A DNA stretch of 64,000 nucleotides from JAPULR01 sp965238215 (lineage in GTDB: Bacteria > Chloroflexota > Dehalococcoidia > Lucifugimonadales > GCA-2712585), in contig OZ250180.1 in the NCBI GenBank assembly GCA_965238215.1, positions 992,001 through 1,056,000 on the forward strand, read 5' to 3'. The notes beneath the pieces were generated by a model that was not told the origin of the DNA, did no database searches, and worked only from the letters and a program-made list of their open reading frames with translations. Each line of letters starts with the position of its first letter. Position 1 is the stretch's first letter. A program made the position numbers and the translations under genes. Positions 34,185 through 43,220 of the stretch are shown here, one piece after another.

Positions 34185-35087
34185 ATGGAAATCATCATAA
34201 GTTCTCCCAGGGGCTTCTGCGCCGGCGTAGTTCGCGCAATAGAAATAGTTGAGCTCTGCCTCCAAAAGTTCCACCCGCCCATCTACGTCAAACACGAGAT
34301 AGTCCACAACCCATATGTCGTCAAGGCCCTGGAAAAGAAAGGCGCCATAACCGTAGACACTGTCGAAGAGATCCCTCCGAATTCTAACGTGGTGTTTTCC
34401 GCCCACGGCTCCCCTCCGGAAGACTTTCAAAAGGCCCGCGACCGTAACCTGCGCGTCATAGACGCCACCTGCCCCCTGGTCACCCGTGTCCATAACGAGG
34501 CCATCAAGTACACTGCCGAAGGCAAGCGCGTCATCCTCGTTGGACACCGCGGCCACGCAGAGGTCAACGGAACAATGGGACAAGCGCCAATGGCACTTGT
34601 CGACGACACCGGACCCGGCAAACTCCCATCCTGGGACACGGACACTCCCGTGGCCATCCTCACCCAGACCACCCTCTCCGTGGACGACACCGCGCACGCC
34701 ATATCCAAGATAAGGGGCCGCTTCACCGATGCCTTGGTGCGAAACGACCTATGTTACGCCACTACCAACCGGCAGGAAGCCGTAAAGAAGCTTGCCGAGC
34801 AGGTGAACATTGTTCTTGTCATCGGAGCTCAAAATAGCTCCAACTGCAACCGCCTCCGTGAAGTAGCCGAGCGCCACGGCGTTCCAGCCTACCTCATCAA
34901 CAGTGCGGACGATCTCAAATCGGACTGGTTAACCGAAAACATGAAAGTGGGCATCACCTCTGGTGCTTCCACTCCGGAGGTTCTGGTGGACGAGGTTATC
35001 TCTAAGCTCAAGCCGGACAAGATCTCTACACTCAACGTTATAGAGGAAGACGTTACCTTCGTACTCCCCAGGGAGTTTAGGGCGTGA
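34185..35087 (+). CDS. ispH: 4-hydroxy-3-methylbut-2-enyl diphosphate reductase IspH
   Basis: A 300-residue iron-sulfur enzyme, the last step of the MEP isoprenoid pathway, making IPP and DMAPP. The three cluster cysteines are in SPRGFCAGV, DATCPLVTRVH and NSSNCNRL; substrate-binding histidines are in VKHEIVHNPYVV and SAHGSPP; the catalytic-glutamate segment is HAEVNGTMGQ. ATG 34185 gives the standard N-terminus MEIIISSPRGFC; an upstream in-frame ATG would add 22 residues without homology. It ends 40 bases before queF. Confidence 0.95.
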   Translation: MEIIISSPRGFCAGVVRAIEIVELCLQKFHPPIYVKHEIVHNPYVVKALEKKGAITVDTVEEIPPNSNVVFSAHGSPPEDFQKARDRNLRVIDATCPLVTRVHNEAIKYTAEGKRVILVGHRGHAEVNGTMGQAPMALVDDTGPGKLPSWDTDTPVAILTQTTLSVDDTAHAISKIRGRFTDALVRNDLCYATTNRQEAVKKLAEQVNIVLVIGAQNSSNCNRLREVAERHGVPAYLINSADDLKSDWLTENMKVGITSGASTPEVLVDEVISKLKPDKISTLNVIEEDVTFVLPREFRA

Positions 35088-35127
35088 GGAGACTCGCCAC
35101 ATCCCGTATCAATAGCCTACTACTCTC

Positions 35128-35601
35128 TTGCCCGCTACTAGCCCTGATGACAGAAATACGAGAAGGCGATACGTCACACCTGTGAAGATTCCAGACCTGC
35201 AGGAACAGTACGTCAGCCTGGACACAAAGCTGGAAGTTAGGTGTGAGGAGGTCATTGATACCCAATGCCTCTTGGCCTTCGAGTACCAGTATCCCGGCCA
35301 GCCTGCCCAGGTCTCCATGGATACGGACGAATTCACCGCCCTATGCCCTTGGACGGGCCTGCCCGACTACGGCAACCTCACAATCGACTACACCCCTTCA
35401 GACAAGCTCATCGAGCTCAAGTCACTGAAGTATTACCTGCTGTCTTTCCGAGACGTTGGCATTGTCCAAGAACACGCGGCCAACCGGATACTCCAGGACC
35501 TGATAGACCTCTGCCGTCCTCGGGCCATGAAGGTGACCCTAGACTACAAGGTAAGGGGCGGAATTCATACGGTGGTCACCGCGGAATACCCCTATTGTTA
35601 G
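35128..35601 (+). CDS. queF: NADPH-dependent 7-cyano-7-deazaguanine reductase QueF
   Basis: A 157-residue tunnel-fold enzyme reducing preQ0 to preQ1 for tRNA queuosine. The catalytic cysteine lies in EFTALCPWTGLPDYGNL and the family motif ELKSLKYYLLSFRDVG follows, as does the C-terminal TLDYKVRGGI. It is of the short (Bacillus-like) kind. TTG 35128 has no clear ribosome site; GTG 35182 is an alternative start that would remove 18 residues. No other queuosine gene is visible in the window. Confidence 0.92.
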   Translation: MPATSPDDRNTRRRYVTPVKIPDLQEQYVSLDTKLEVRCEEVIDTQCLLAFEYQYPGQPAQVSMDTDEFTALCPWTGLPDYGNLTIDYTPSDKLIELKSLKYYLLSFRDVGIVQEHAANRILQDLIDLCRPRAMKVTLDYKVRGGIHTVVTAEYPYC

Positions 35602-35618
35602 AAACCCGGATTCCCTTC

Positions 35619-35936
35619 CTACTTGGCCGGGCCTAGAAGAATGTCGCTGCCATCTACCTTCACCTGGTATACGGGCACCTCTTCAAAAGCAGGCGGGGTC
35701 TCCGCCTCTCCGGATCGGATGTTAAAGCACGCTCCGTGAAGGGGGCACTCAAGGCTATCCCCATCCAGATAGCCATCCGCCAAGAATCCCCCCGCGTGGG
35801 TGCATTCGCCACCAATGGCGCAAATATCTCCATCGGAGTTGACCAGAACCACTAACTCCCCGGCAACTTCCACCTGCTTAGTGGCGCCGGGAGGCAAATC
35901 ATCGGTCTGGGCCACCTTAATGAACTCGTCCGCCAT
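35619..35936 (-). CDS. Rieske [2Fe-2S] ferredoxin-type protein
   Basis: A 105-residue non-haem Rieske protein. Ligands are visible as CTHAGG (CxH) and CPLHGACF (CxxH), with the following proline loop near RSGEAETPP. It has no membrane helix, so it is a soluble electron carrier like those serving ring-hydroxylating dioxygenases. No oxygenase lies beside it, so its partner is unknown; the luciferase-like oxygenase 2 kb away is the nearest candidate. It converges on queF and diverges from the DUF1800 operon. Confidence 0.92.
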   Translation of the reverse strand: MADEFIKVAQTDDLPPGATKQVEVAGELVVLVNSDGDICAIGGECTHAGGFLADGYLDGDSLECPLHGACFNIRSGEAETPPAFEEVPVYQVKVDGSDILLGPAK

Positions 35937-36282
35937 AACTCCTCCTCATTGGTCGATGCAGCGCCCCGAAGCGCCGCCTTCTTGAGAACCGTCTCTCCGC
36001 CGCTGTGAGCGGGACACCATATTATATACCAAAGTTGTTCTTTGTCATGGCCCCGCCCAAGCGTAGAGTAGGCCGCGTTTTAGGATGAACAGGAATGATA
36101 GACGAACTCTGGACAAGTTAGGGATGAGCGCCGATTTAAGGGTGGATTTTCTTGACACTCTTGGAGGGGGCTGACTATGATGTACTCATTCTAGAGCCAT
36201 ACGTGTGCCGCCCCTCTTTGGCGGCGGGTCGGCTCATTCAACCCGGGCCTTTATCGGCACCCGGAGAAGAGGAGAAGGTCTA
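35937..36282. other. Divergent promoter region
   Basis: A gene-free 346-base region between the minus-strand Rieske gene and the plus-strand DUF1800 operon. It contains a near-consensus promoter facing the DUF1800 gene at 36152-36181. The Rieske promoter should lie near 35950-36040, where an AT-rich patch ATATTATATACC occurs, but no clear pair of hexamers was found. Confidence 0.5.
36152..36181 (+). promoter_or_regulatory. Near-consensus sigma-70-type promoter for the DUF1800 operon
   Basis: TTGACA at 36152-36157 and TATGAT at 36176-36181 are separated by 18 bases. It lies about 95 bases upstream of the GTG start of the DUF1800 gene, so transcription would begin near 36188. It is the best promoter match I found in the window. 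Confidence 0.6.
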
Positions 36283-37701
36283 GTGAGCAGCAAAGAAATT
36301 GAACTGATGGCCCATCTGATGCGGAGGGCTGGATTCGGCGCCACCCGCGACGAGTTGGAGGCCTACGTAGACAAAGGATATGAAGCCGTAGTGGATGAGC
36401 TGGTGGACCCGGCGGGTCACGGCATTCCTCACGTGGACGAAGACAACTTCTATCGACATCACCCGGCGTCGGAGAACGCTGGCGGCAATCCCACCAACGG
36501 CCAGGCCCAATGGATGTACCGTCTGATCAACACTCCAAGGCCGTTGGAGGAGAAGATGACCCTCTTCTGGCATCACGTCTTCGCCACGGGCAACGCCAAA
36601 GTTGACCACTGCGCGGTGGTGCTTAAGCAGATCGAAACCTTCCGCAATCACGGCTTGGGCAGCTTCCGAGACCTGCTCATTATGGTTTCCAAGGACCCGG
36701 CCATGATCTTCTGGCTGGATAACAACGAGAATCACAAGCACGCTCCCAACGAAAACTGGGGGCGGGAGCTTCTGGAACTCTTCTCCATGGGCCAGGGCAA
36801 CTACACAGAGCAGGACGTGAAGGAAGCATCCCGGGCCTTTACCGGCTGGACCATCGAGCCCAGCCTGCCGCGAATGCCCTTCCAGCGCTACCCCTGGTAC
36901 TTCGAGTACCGCCCTGAGGACCACGACGACGGGGAGAAAGTTTTCCTCGGCCACCGGGGTAGATTCAACGGGGAGGACATCATCGAAATTATCGTGCGCC
37001 AGCCTGCCACGGCCCGGTTCATCGCCCGTCATTTGTACAACTTCTTTGTCGCCGACGAGGTACAGGTTCCCAGCTGGCAGGATCAGGCGCCTAGGGACCC
37101 GGTTGCAATCAACCGCATTGCGGAGACCCTGGTTACCTCCGGCTACGACATGCGGGCCACCATGCGAATGCTCTTGCACTCGGACTTCTTCAAGGACGAG
37201 AGCATCTGGTACGCCAAGGTCAAGAGTCCGGCGGAGATAGTGGCAGGGACCATGCGGCTGGTGAAAGACCACCTGTCGCCCAGCCCGGGCATCGGCGCCA
37301 TTGGCTTGGAGCCAGGCTATCAGGGCCAGGCCCTTCTGGACCCGCCCAGCGTGGAGGGCTGGCACACTGGCAAGGAATGGATAGACAGCGGTTCTCTGCT
37401 TCGCCGCATCAACTTCGTGGCCGACCGCGTGGGAGACACCAGTCTTCCGGGAGTCCGCTCCATCGTCGACCGTCTGTCTGCCAATGAGGAGATGAGTGCC
37501 CCCAATATGGTGGACGCCTGCATAGACCTCATTGGCCCCGTTCGGGTCAACGAGGACACCCGCTCGGAGATAATAGCCCACGTGGAGAGGGATGGTCCGG
37601 TGCGGCGAGGCTCCTCGGAAACTGAGAAGGCGGCCTTCGCCCGGCGCGTGGGAGAGGCGCTTCAGCTCATAGCCTCCACCAGGGAGTACCAGTTCGGTTA
37701 A
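36283..37701 (+). CDS. DUF1800 family protein, copy 1
   Basis: A 472-residue DUF1800 protein. Characteristic segments are AHLMRRAGFGATRDELEAY, PLEEKMTLFWHHVFATGNAK, NWGRELLELFSMGQGNYTEQ and EASRAFTGWTI, followed by FLGHRGRFNGEDIIEIIV and the C-terminal PPSVEGWHTGKEWIDS. GTG 36283 is chosen: it gives exactly the same length as the paralog at 48518 and has GGAGAAGG upstream. The function of DUF1800 is unknown; relatives pair with DUF1501 proteins, but here the pair is an NHL-repeat protein 59 bases downstream. No signal peptide is evident. Confidence 0.9.
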   Translation: MSSKEIELMAHLMRRAGFGATRDELEAYVDKGYEAVVDELVDPAGHGIPHVDEDNFYRHHPASENAGGNPTNGQAQWMYRLINTPRPLEEKMTLFWHHVFATGNAKVDHCAVVLKQIETFRNHGLGSFRDLLIMVSKDPAMIFWLDNNENHKHAPNENWGRELLELFSMGQGNYTEQDVKEASRAFTGWTIEPSLPRMPFQRYPWYFEYRPEDHDDGEKVFLGHRGRFNGEDIIEIIVRQPATARFIARHLYNFFVADEVQVPSWQDQAPRDPVAINRIAETLVTSGYDMRATMRMLLHSDFFKDESIWYAKVKSPAEIVAGTMRLVKDHLSPSPGIGAIGLEPGYQGQALLDPPSVEGWHTGKEWIDSGSLLRRINFVADRVGDTSLPGVRSIVDRLSANEEMSAPNMVDACIDLIGPVRVNEDTRSEIIAHVERDGPVRRGSSETEKAAFARRVGEALQLIASTREYQFG

Positions 37702-37760
37702 GCTGCACGGAGCATTCGCAGGACTCCTCAATCTTGAAATAGGGACGGGGCGAAAGTTAG

Positions 37761-38780
37761 ATGCAAACAATTAGCGTTAGTGGAAGGGTGTACAACTACA
37801 GCCATTGCGTGGGCCGCAACGCCGTGTCCGGCGCGGGGTTTCACTACCCCAACGCCCTGGCGAGGGGCGACGGAGATATTGTCTACGTGGTAAACCAGCC
37901 GGACGAGCTCCAGCCGGTTCCCCACATCACGAAGATAACCGTGGGAAGCGGTTGGCACGAGGAAGAGCATGTCTGCGACTTCGGCAAGCGGGGCAGCGAG
38001 GACGGAAGCTTCATATGGCCTTCCGCCGTTGCCCTGGACTCGGCGGGCCGGGTCTTCATTGCTGACGAGTGGTTACACCGCATCAGCATCTTCGACGGGG
38101 ACGGAAACTTCCTCGGCAAGTGGGGCACTGCCGGCGCTGGCCGTGGCCAGTTGAACGGCCCCACCGGATTGGCCTTCGACAGCGAAGATAATCTATACGT
38201 TACAGAGATTCTTGGTCACCGGGTACAGAAGTTCACCTCTGCCGGGGAATACGTCACCGGCTGGGGTGGCAAGGGCACCGACCATGGCCGGTTCACCCAG
38301 CCTTGGGGAGTGGCCGTCGATTCGGAAGACAACGTGTACGTAGCCGACTGGCATAACGACCGTGTAGAGAAGTTCTCCAACTCCGGCGCATATCTGGCAA
38401 CTATTGGCGTATCGGGGGACGACCAAGGCCAGGTACGTCGTCCCAGCGACGTGGCGGTCGACAAGGATGGAGACGTATACGTGGCGGACTGGTGGAACCA
38501 CAAGATAGAGGTTTACGATCCCGAGGGTAGTCACGTCACCACCTTCGTCGGGGACGCGGAGCGTCTCTCCAAGTGGGCGCAAACGGTGGTAGAATCCAAC
38601 CCCGACGCCGTAAAGGCCCGCCTCCGGGTGAAGAGCCTGGAGCCCGAGTGGCGATTCACCCGTCCCACCGGCGTGGACGTGGGAGACGACGGTCGCATAA
38701 TGGTCGTGGAGAGCCAGCGTATGCGCGTGCAGATATACCAGAAAGAAGAGAATTGGGTGGATCCCCAGTTCAACCTATAG
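37761..38780 (+). CDS. NHL-repeat beta-propeller protein, copy 1
   Basis: A 339-residue six-bladed propeller. NHL units repeat about every 47 residues, for example VALDSAGRVFIADEWLHRIS, LAFDSEDNLYVTEILGHRVQ, VAVDSEDNVYVADWHNDRVE and VAVDKDGDVYVADWWNHKIE. Propellers of this kind bind proteins or small ligands or act as lyases. It is paired with DUF1800 here and at 49982, which argues for a shared function. The last segment (RLSKWAQTVVESNPDAVKAR) is conserved in both copies and interrupts the propeller. Confidence 0.9.
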   Translation: MQTISVSGRVYNYSHCVGRNAVSGAGFHYPNALARGDGDIVYVVNQPDELQPVPHITKITVGSGWHEEEHVCDFGKRGSEDGSFIWPSAVALDSAGRVFIADEWLHRISIFDGDGNFLGKWGTAGAGRGQLNGPTGLAFDSEDNLYVTEILGHRVQKFTSAGEYVTGWGGKGTDHGRFTQPWGVAVDSEDNVYVADWHNDRVEKFSNSGAYLATIGVSGDDQGQVRRPSDVAVDKDGDVYVADWWNHKIEVYDPEGSHVTTFVGDAERLSKWAQTVVESNPDAVKARLRVKSLEPEWRFTRPTGVDVGDDGRIMVVESQRMRVQIYQKEENWVDPQFNL

Positions 38781-38861
38781 CCCCCGGAATGCCCTAACAT
38801 TCTTCTGGTCCACACCGCGCCGCGGTCGTGGGCCAGTTTACTTTTAGTTGAGGTGAAGCCC

Positions 38862-40817
38862 ATGGCAAGTCCCATAACCGCAGAAATCATCTATGAGCTA
38901 ACGTCGTACTCATCACCCACCCTCTCGCCCCAAGGGTCACTGCTCGCCTTTGCCCAATCCAGGGTAGACAGGGACTCCATGCAGTCTCGTTCGTCCATAA
39001 TGTTAGCGTCTTTGGACGAAGGGATGACCCGCGCTTTCACCCAAGGGCCGAAGGACTCCGCACCGCAGTTTTCGCCCGACGGGAATACGCTGGCTTTCCT
39101 TCGCCCCGATGACAAGGGCCGCGCCCAGATTTGGACCATCAGCTTGGACGGCGGCGAGGCGGCTCAAGCGACCAACGCCAAAGGTGGAGTCGCGGAATTC
39201 TCCTGGTCTCCAAGCTCCAACGCCCTCGCCTACGGCTCCGACGTGGACCCGGACCGGGTGCCCGACGACCACGACTATGGCAAGGACCCAAGAGTCCGGA
39301 TGGTGCGCCGAATTACCTATCGGGCGGACACCCTGGGCTGGCGGGGTGACATGTACCGCCAGCTATTCGTGGTGACCCTGGCAGACAACTCCACGCGCAC
39401 TTTAACCAACGGGGAGTACGACAACGGGTCGCCCCGTTGGTCTCCGGATGGTCGGAGCATCGCCTTCGTCTCGGCCCGCCGCCCCGATAGGGAGACTGTT
39501 CCCTACAACGAGGCCTACGTGATGTCCGCGGAGGGCGGCGAGCCGGAGCCCAGGTCGGACGGTCTATCAAGCATAGGAGCATTAGCCTGGCTGTCCGATT
39601 CCCAAGGACTGTTGGTAATAGGCTCCGACGACGACGAGATTGGAGCCGCGTGGCAGGGGAGGCTCTTCGTGCTGCAAGAGGGTCAGCCGCCCCACCTAAT
39701 CGGCGGCGATTCGGTGAGGCCAGTGGCGGGCTTTCCGCCTCTTATGCCCAGTCCGAAGCTGACTATCACCGGCGAAAGCGTGGTCTTCATGGGGGATTCC
39801 CACGGACAGTCCTACGTCTGCCGCATATCTCTGAGCGGAGGAGAGACGGAGCGGATAACCCCTGGCGGTGTGCAGTATACGGAGATAACCGTGGATGCAG
39901 CGTCTGGACGGGCAGCCGTACAAGCGGCCTCCCCAAAATCGGCAGGAGACTTACAGCTGGTGGACCTGACCTTGGGGCAATCAAAGACATTGACCGACGA
40001 CAATCATGCCTACTTTGATGGCCACCCACCAGCGGTCCTTCGGAAGTCCTCGCTGACGAGAGCGGGCATGGAGATAGAATCAAGACTGCTGATGCCCCCA
40101 ATCTTCGATGCGTCCAAACGCTATCCCATGGTTGTGAACATCCACGGCGGCCCACACGGCTCCTTCTACGACGCCTTCAACGCGGTGGAGCAGGTAATTG
40201 CCACGGCCGGATACCTGGTGCTGAGCGTGAATCCTCGGGGTTCTTCCACCTATGGCGCAGATTTCCTAAAGGCGGTGCTCCGAGATTGGGGCGGCGAAGA
40301 CTACCGGGACATCATGACATCGGTGGACGAAGTCTGCGGCCTCCCTTACGTGGACGCAGACCGGCTGGGGGTTCACGGATACAGTTACGGCGGTTTTATG
40401 AGCTCCTGGATTATCGGCCACGATACTCGATTCGGAGCGGCGGTGGTGGGCGCTCCCTGCATAGATCTGCTGGGCATGTACGGAACTTCGGATATAGGCG
40501 TCAGCTTCGGGGAACGGCAGTGGGGCGGTCTTCGGAAGGACGAAGTTGAGTCGTACTTGGAGCATTCGCCCCTAACCTACGCCGACAAGGTGGAGACGCC
40601 CGTGTTGCTGCTCCATGGAGAGGCTGACCATCGATGCCCCATCGAGCAGAGCGAGCAGTACTTCGTGTCGCTGAGGCGGTTGGGTAAAGAAGTGGAAATG
40701 GTGCGGTTCCCTGGCTGTTCCCACCTGTTCCTTCGCGCCGGGCATCCCAAGATGCGGGAAGAGTATCTGAGTCGCACCCTGGGGTGGTTCGACAGGCATT
40801 TGCGTCCAGCATCGTAA
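38862..40817 (+). CDS. S9 family (acylaminoacyl peptidase-like) serine peptidase
   Basis: A 651-residue enzyme with a beta-propeller gate (about 20-370; SPDGNTLAFLRPDDKGRAQI and SPDGRSIAFVSARRPDRE units) and an alpha/beta-hydrolase domain. The triad is Ser in GVHGYSYGGFMS (about 508), Asp in HGEADHRCPI (about 589) and His in PGCSHLFLRAG (about 621). ATG 38862 has GAGGTG eight bases upstream and is preferred to GTG 38853. It follows the NHL gene by 81 bases and probably belongs to that operon. The final GHPKMREEYLSRTLGWF tail is usual for acylaminoacyl peptidases. Confidence 0.9.
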   Translation: MASPITAEIIYELTSYSSPTLSPQGSLLAFAQSRVDRDSMQSRSSIMLASLDEGMTRAFTQGPKDSAPQFSPDGNTLAFLRPDDKGRAQIWTISLDGGEAAQATNAKGGVAEFSWSPSSNALAYGSDVDPDRVPDDHDYGKDPRVRMVRRITYRADTLGWRGDMYRQLFVVTLADNSTRTLTNGEYDNGSPRWSPDGRSIAFVSARRPDRETVPYNEAYVMSAEGGEPEPRSDGLSSIGALAWLSDSQGLLVIGSDDDEIGAAWQGRLFVLQEGQPPHLIGGDSVRPVAGFPPLMPSPKLTITGESVVFMGDSHGQSYVCRISLSGGETERITPGGVQYTEITVDAASGRAAVQAASPKSAGDLQLVDLTLGQSKTLTDDNHAYFDGHPPAVLRKSSLTRAGMEIESRLLMPPIFDASKRYPMVVNIHGGPHGSFYDAFNAVEQVIATAGYLVLSVNPRGSSTYGADFLKAVLRDWGGEDYRDIMTSVDEVCGLPYVDADRLGVHGYSYGGFMSSWIIGHDTRFGAAVVGAPCIDLLGMYGTSDIGVSFGERQWGGLRKDEVESYLEHSPLTYADKVETPVLLLHGEADHRCPIEQSEQYFVSLRRLGKEVEMVRFPGCSHLFLRAGHPKMREEYLSRTLGWFDRHLRPAS

Positions 40818-40902
40818 GAGTTTCAGACCTGGCGGATAGGCTGACATTTGAGGCGGGGACGTATAGCTGAAAGAGAAGGGCGAAGCACAGAGAACTAAGG
40901 AA

Positions 40903-41325
40903 TCAGCGGCCCAAGAGTTTCTTAAAGAGCTGCCCAAACGCGGCCAATCCCTGGCCGGCGGCGTCTTGTGGAGCGCCTATGAGTTCGAGCAATCGACTCG
41001 CTTCAGCAACGCGGGCAGTTGCGGTTCTCACGTTCTCTGAGATTTCCTGGACCTTTTCGGCAATCTCCGGTGCATTCGAAGCAGCCGTTCGGGCCAAGAG
41101 CGCCAGGTCTGCCGCGGCTTCTTTCGCAGACTGAGAGGCCTGAGCAAGATTTTCCCACGCCGCTGCCGCATTCTGGCTGATCGCCTCGATGTTGCCAAGG
41201 ATCCGCCTTATGGTTGGAAACAGCGCTATGAGGGCCACTATTAGGGTGAGGAACAGCAGCGTTCCCACCGCCATGAATGCAATGAGGACCAAGTCGACGA
41301 TTAGCGTTGTGGTACCTGAAGTCAA
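40903..41325 (-). CDS. Membrane-anchored helical protein (DUF948-like)
   Basis: A 140-residue protein with an N-terminal membrane helix (about 8-36, VDLVLIAFMAVGTLLFLTLI) and a long alanine-rich amphipathic helix (about 45-125) with heptad character. This resembles DUF948-type proteins, which have one helix and a coiled coil and are often of unknown role. It follows a 53-residue membrane protein gene by 55 bases on the same strand, probably one operon. Confidence 0.7.
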   Translation of the reverse strand: MTSGTTTLIVDLVLIAFMAVGTLLFLTLIVALIALFPTIRRILGNIEAISQNAAAAWENLAQASQSAKEAAADLALLARTAASNAPEIAEKVQEISENVRTATARVAEASRLLELIGAPQDAAGQGLAAFGQLFKKLLGR

Positions 41326-41380
41326 TGTGAACTCTAACTAATATAGGATCGGAGAAACTGCGCGTCCCATCGAGCCAGTG

Positions 41381-41542
41381 CTAAGAAAGAATGACGATGA
41401 CCAATACGACAATGACTATGATTACAATGATGAGAATCGTGAATATGACTTTCTGTATCATCCCGGCGACGGTCAAGGGGAGCATGATGAGCTTGATGGG
41501 CAACATTATTATCCACAAGAGGGCTTTTAGAACGGCAGACAT
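41381..41542 (-). CDS. 53-residue hydrophobic membrane protein
   Basis: A small gene: ATG 41542 with AAGGAG upstream. The product opens MSAVLKALLWIIMLPIKLIM and ends in an unbroken run of isoleucine, valine and leucine (about residues 30-52) before the stop. Two membrane segments are likely. It is the first gene of a two-gene unit with the coiled-coil membrane protein. No family is recognised. Confidence 0.65.
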   Translation of the reverse strand: MSAVLKALLWIIMLPIKLIMLPLTVAGMIQKVIFTILIIVIIVIVVLVIVILS

Positions 41543-41687
41543 GGGTGACTCTCCTTGCTATTAGGGATTCTTGCACCCCACTTTACCACGACGCGACACA
41601 GTCGGCTAAGAGTTAAAGTCCCGACTCCACCACCTTTCAAAAATTATGATAGGATACGGTCACTCGATTACAGGAGGAGACAGCGTT

Positions 41688-42782
41688 ATGGCCATCACAG
41701 GTCAAGGCATAGTATCGAGGGTTGCAGGGGAGCGGACCCATTTGGAAGAGATCGTGGTCTACCCGCCGGGACCGGGAGAGGTCCTGGTTAGAATTCAAGC
41801 CAGCGGCGTCTGTCATACAGACCTGCACTACAAACTGGGCAAGATTGACGACAAATTCCCCTATCTCTTGGGGCATGAAGGGGCGGGCATCGTGGAAGCG
41901 GTGGGCGAAGGTGTAACGGAGCCTAAGGTGGGTGACTACGTTGTCTTGGCCTGGCGAGCCCCTTGTCAGTATTGTCGTTTCTGCCGCATCGGACAGCATC
42001 AGCTTTGTGCAGCCAGCCTCAACGCCGAGCCTCGGATGTTCGCCAAGAAGGACGGGAAGGTCCTGAATCCGGCCTTGGGCATCGGCACTTTCTGCACCCA
42101 TACCGTGGTGGCTGCCAAGCAGGCCGTTCCGGTGCCACGAGAGTGCCCGCCGGCGCAGGCCTGTCTCATCGGCTGCGGCGTCATGACCGGCGTTGGGGCG
42201 TGTCTGTACACCGCAGGAGTGCGTCAAGGCAGCAGCGTGGCGGTCTATGGCTGCGGCGGCATTGGCTCCAGCGTTATCATGGGGGCCAAGCTTTCCCGGG
42301 CCGAAACCATCATTGGGGTAGACATTGCCGAAAACAAGCTCGCCTGGGCTAAGGACTTTGGCGCAACCCACGTCATCAACGCTGCAGAAACGGACCCCGT
42401 GGAGGCCATCAAGGAGATTACAGGCGGCAACGGTGTCGACTACTCCTTTGAAGCTGTGGGCATGCCTGAAACCCTGAATCAGGCACTATGGTCGAGGGAC
42501 CTAGCGGGAACGTGCACCCTGATCGGAGTGCCGGACCCCACAATGAAGCTGGAGTTGCCCATGCTCCAATTCTTCGGTCTGGGCGGCAATCTCCGGGTGA
42601 GCTGGTACGGCGATTGCCTGCCCTCTCGAGACTTTCCACTCCTCTCCAACTGGTACCTGAGCGGGGAGTTGGACTTGGATAGAATGGTCACGGCGACCAT
42701 TGACTTGGAGGATACGGAGGAGGCGTTCGAGGCCATGGAACGGGGTGAGACCCTCCGTTCCGTCATCAGTTTCCCGGACTAG
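41688..42782 (+). CDS. Zinc-dependent alcohol dehydrogenase (MDR; S-(hydroxymethyl)mycothiol dehydrogenase-like)
   Basis: A 364-residue medium-chain dehydrogenase. Catalytic zinc ligands are in SGVCHTDLHY and LLGHEGAG with a further Cys later (PALGIGTFC...CLIGCGVMTG); the structural zinc site is CQYCRFCRIGQHQLC. NAD binding is VYGCGGIGSSVIMGAKLS with the acidic residue in GVDIAENK. The pattern with EPRMFAKKDGK and no GroES extension resembles mycothiol-dependent formaldehyde dehydrogenase and other class III-like ADHs. GGAGGAG lies just before ATG 41688. The substrate is uncertain. Confidence 0.88.
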   Translation: MAITGQGIVSRVAGERTHLEEIVVYPPGPGEVLVRIQASGVCHTDLHYKLGKIDDKFPYLLGHEGAGIVEAVGEGVTEPKVGDYVVLAWRAPCQYCRFCRIGQHQLCAASLNAEPRMFAKKDGKVLNPALGIGTFCTHTVVAAKQAVPVPRECPPAQACLIGCGVMTGVGACLYTAGVRQGSSVAVYGCGGIGSSVIMGAKLSRAETIIGVDIAENKLAWAKDFGATHVINAAETDPVEAIKEITGGNGVDYSFEAVGMPETLNQALWSRDLAGTCTLIGVPDPTMKLELPMLQFFGLGGNLRVSWYGDCLPSRDFPLLSNWYLSGELDLDRMVTATIDLEDTEEAFEAMERGETLRSVISFPD

Positions 42783-42841
42783 GGATAACGCGACACTGTG
42801 GATGGACGCGCCTTGAATACACAGGCGTTAGGAGGGAAGGC

Positions 42842-43171
42842 ATGAGCACCTATATTCAACTGCTAACACTGACCCATTATGGCCGAGAGAGAGCCATCGA
42901 CAATCCCACGGAGGTGCTGCTGGCCCAGGAGCGGGTAAATGTTCCGGGCGTTCGGGTGCTGGGGCTCTATGCCGTTCTGGGAGGGTACGACTTCGTGAGC
43001 ATGGTGGAGGCGCCGGACAACGACTCCATCGCCCAGTATTCGCTGCAGTTGGGCGTGAAGGCCGGAGTGACCGTAGTAACCCTGCCGGCCATCCCGGTGG
43101 CCCGTCTGGAGGGGGCCACACTTCGGCCTGTGCCGGGGATGGAATCGGCGGGGAATGCAGTTCCCGCTTGA
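42842..43171 (+). CDS. GYD/Lrp-ligand-domain-like small protein
   Basis: A 109-residue ferredoxin-fold protein: MSTYIQLLTLTHYGRERAID, VPGVRVLGLYAVLGGYDFVS and a C-terminal VTLPAIPVARLEG. The GYDF motif and layout match GYD-domain or Lrp-type ligand-sensing domains; there is no DNA-binding region. GGAGGGAAGG lies before ATG 42842. It is between the alcohol dehydrogenase and rlmB and may be cotranscribed with both. The stop overlaps the possible extended rlmB frame. Confidence 0.8.
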   Translation: MSTYIQLLTLTHYGRERAIDNPTEVLLAQERVNVPGVRVLGLYAVLGGYDFVSMVEAPDNDSIAQYSLQLGVKAGVTVVTLPAIPVARLEGATLRPVPGMESAGNAVPA

Positions 43172-43220
43172 GGTTGATGTCCGTCTACGATGTGAACATT
43201 GGGAAGGAAGTGAACCGGTG

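Noticed and set aside
36280..37770. A 496-residue minus-strand frame over the DUF1800 gene
   Set aside because: It is the antisense shadow of a well-supported gene and has no recognisable domain.
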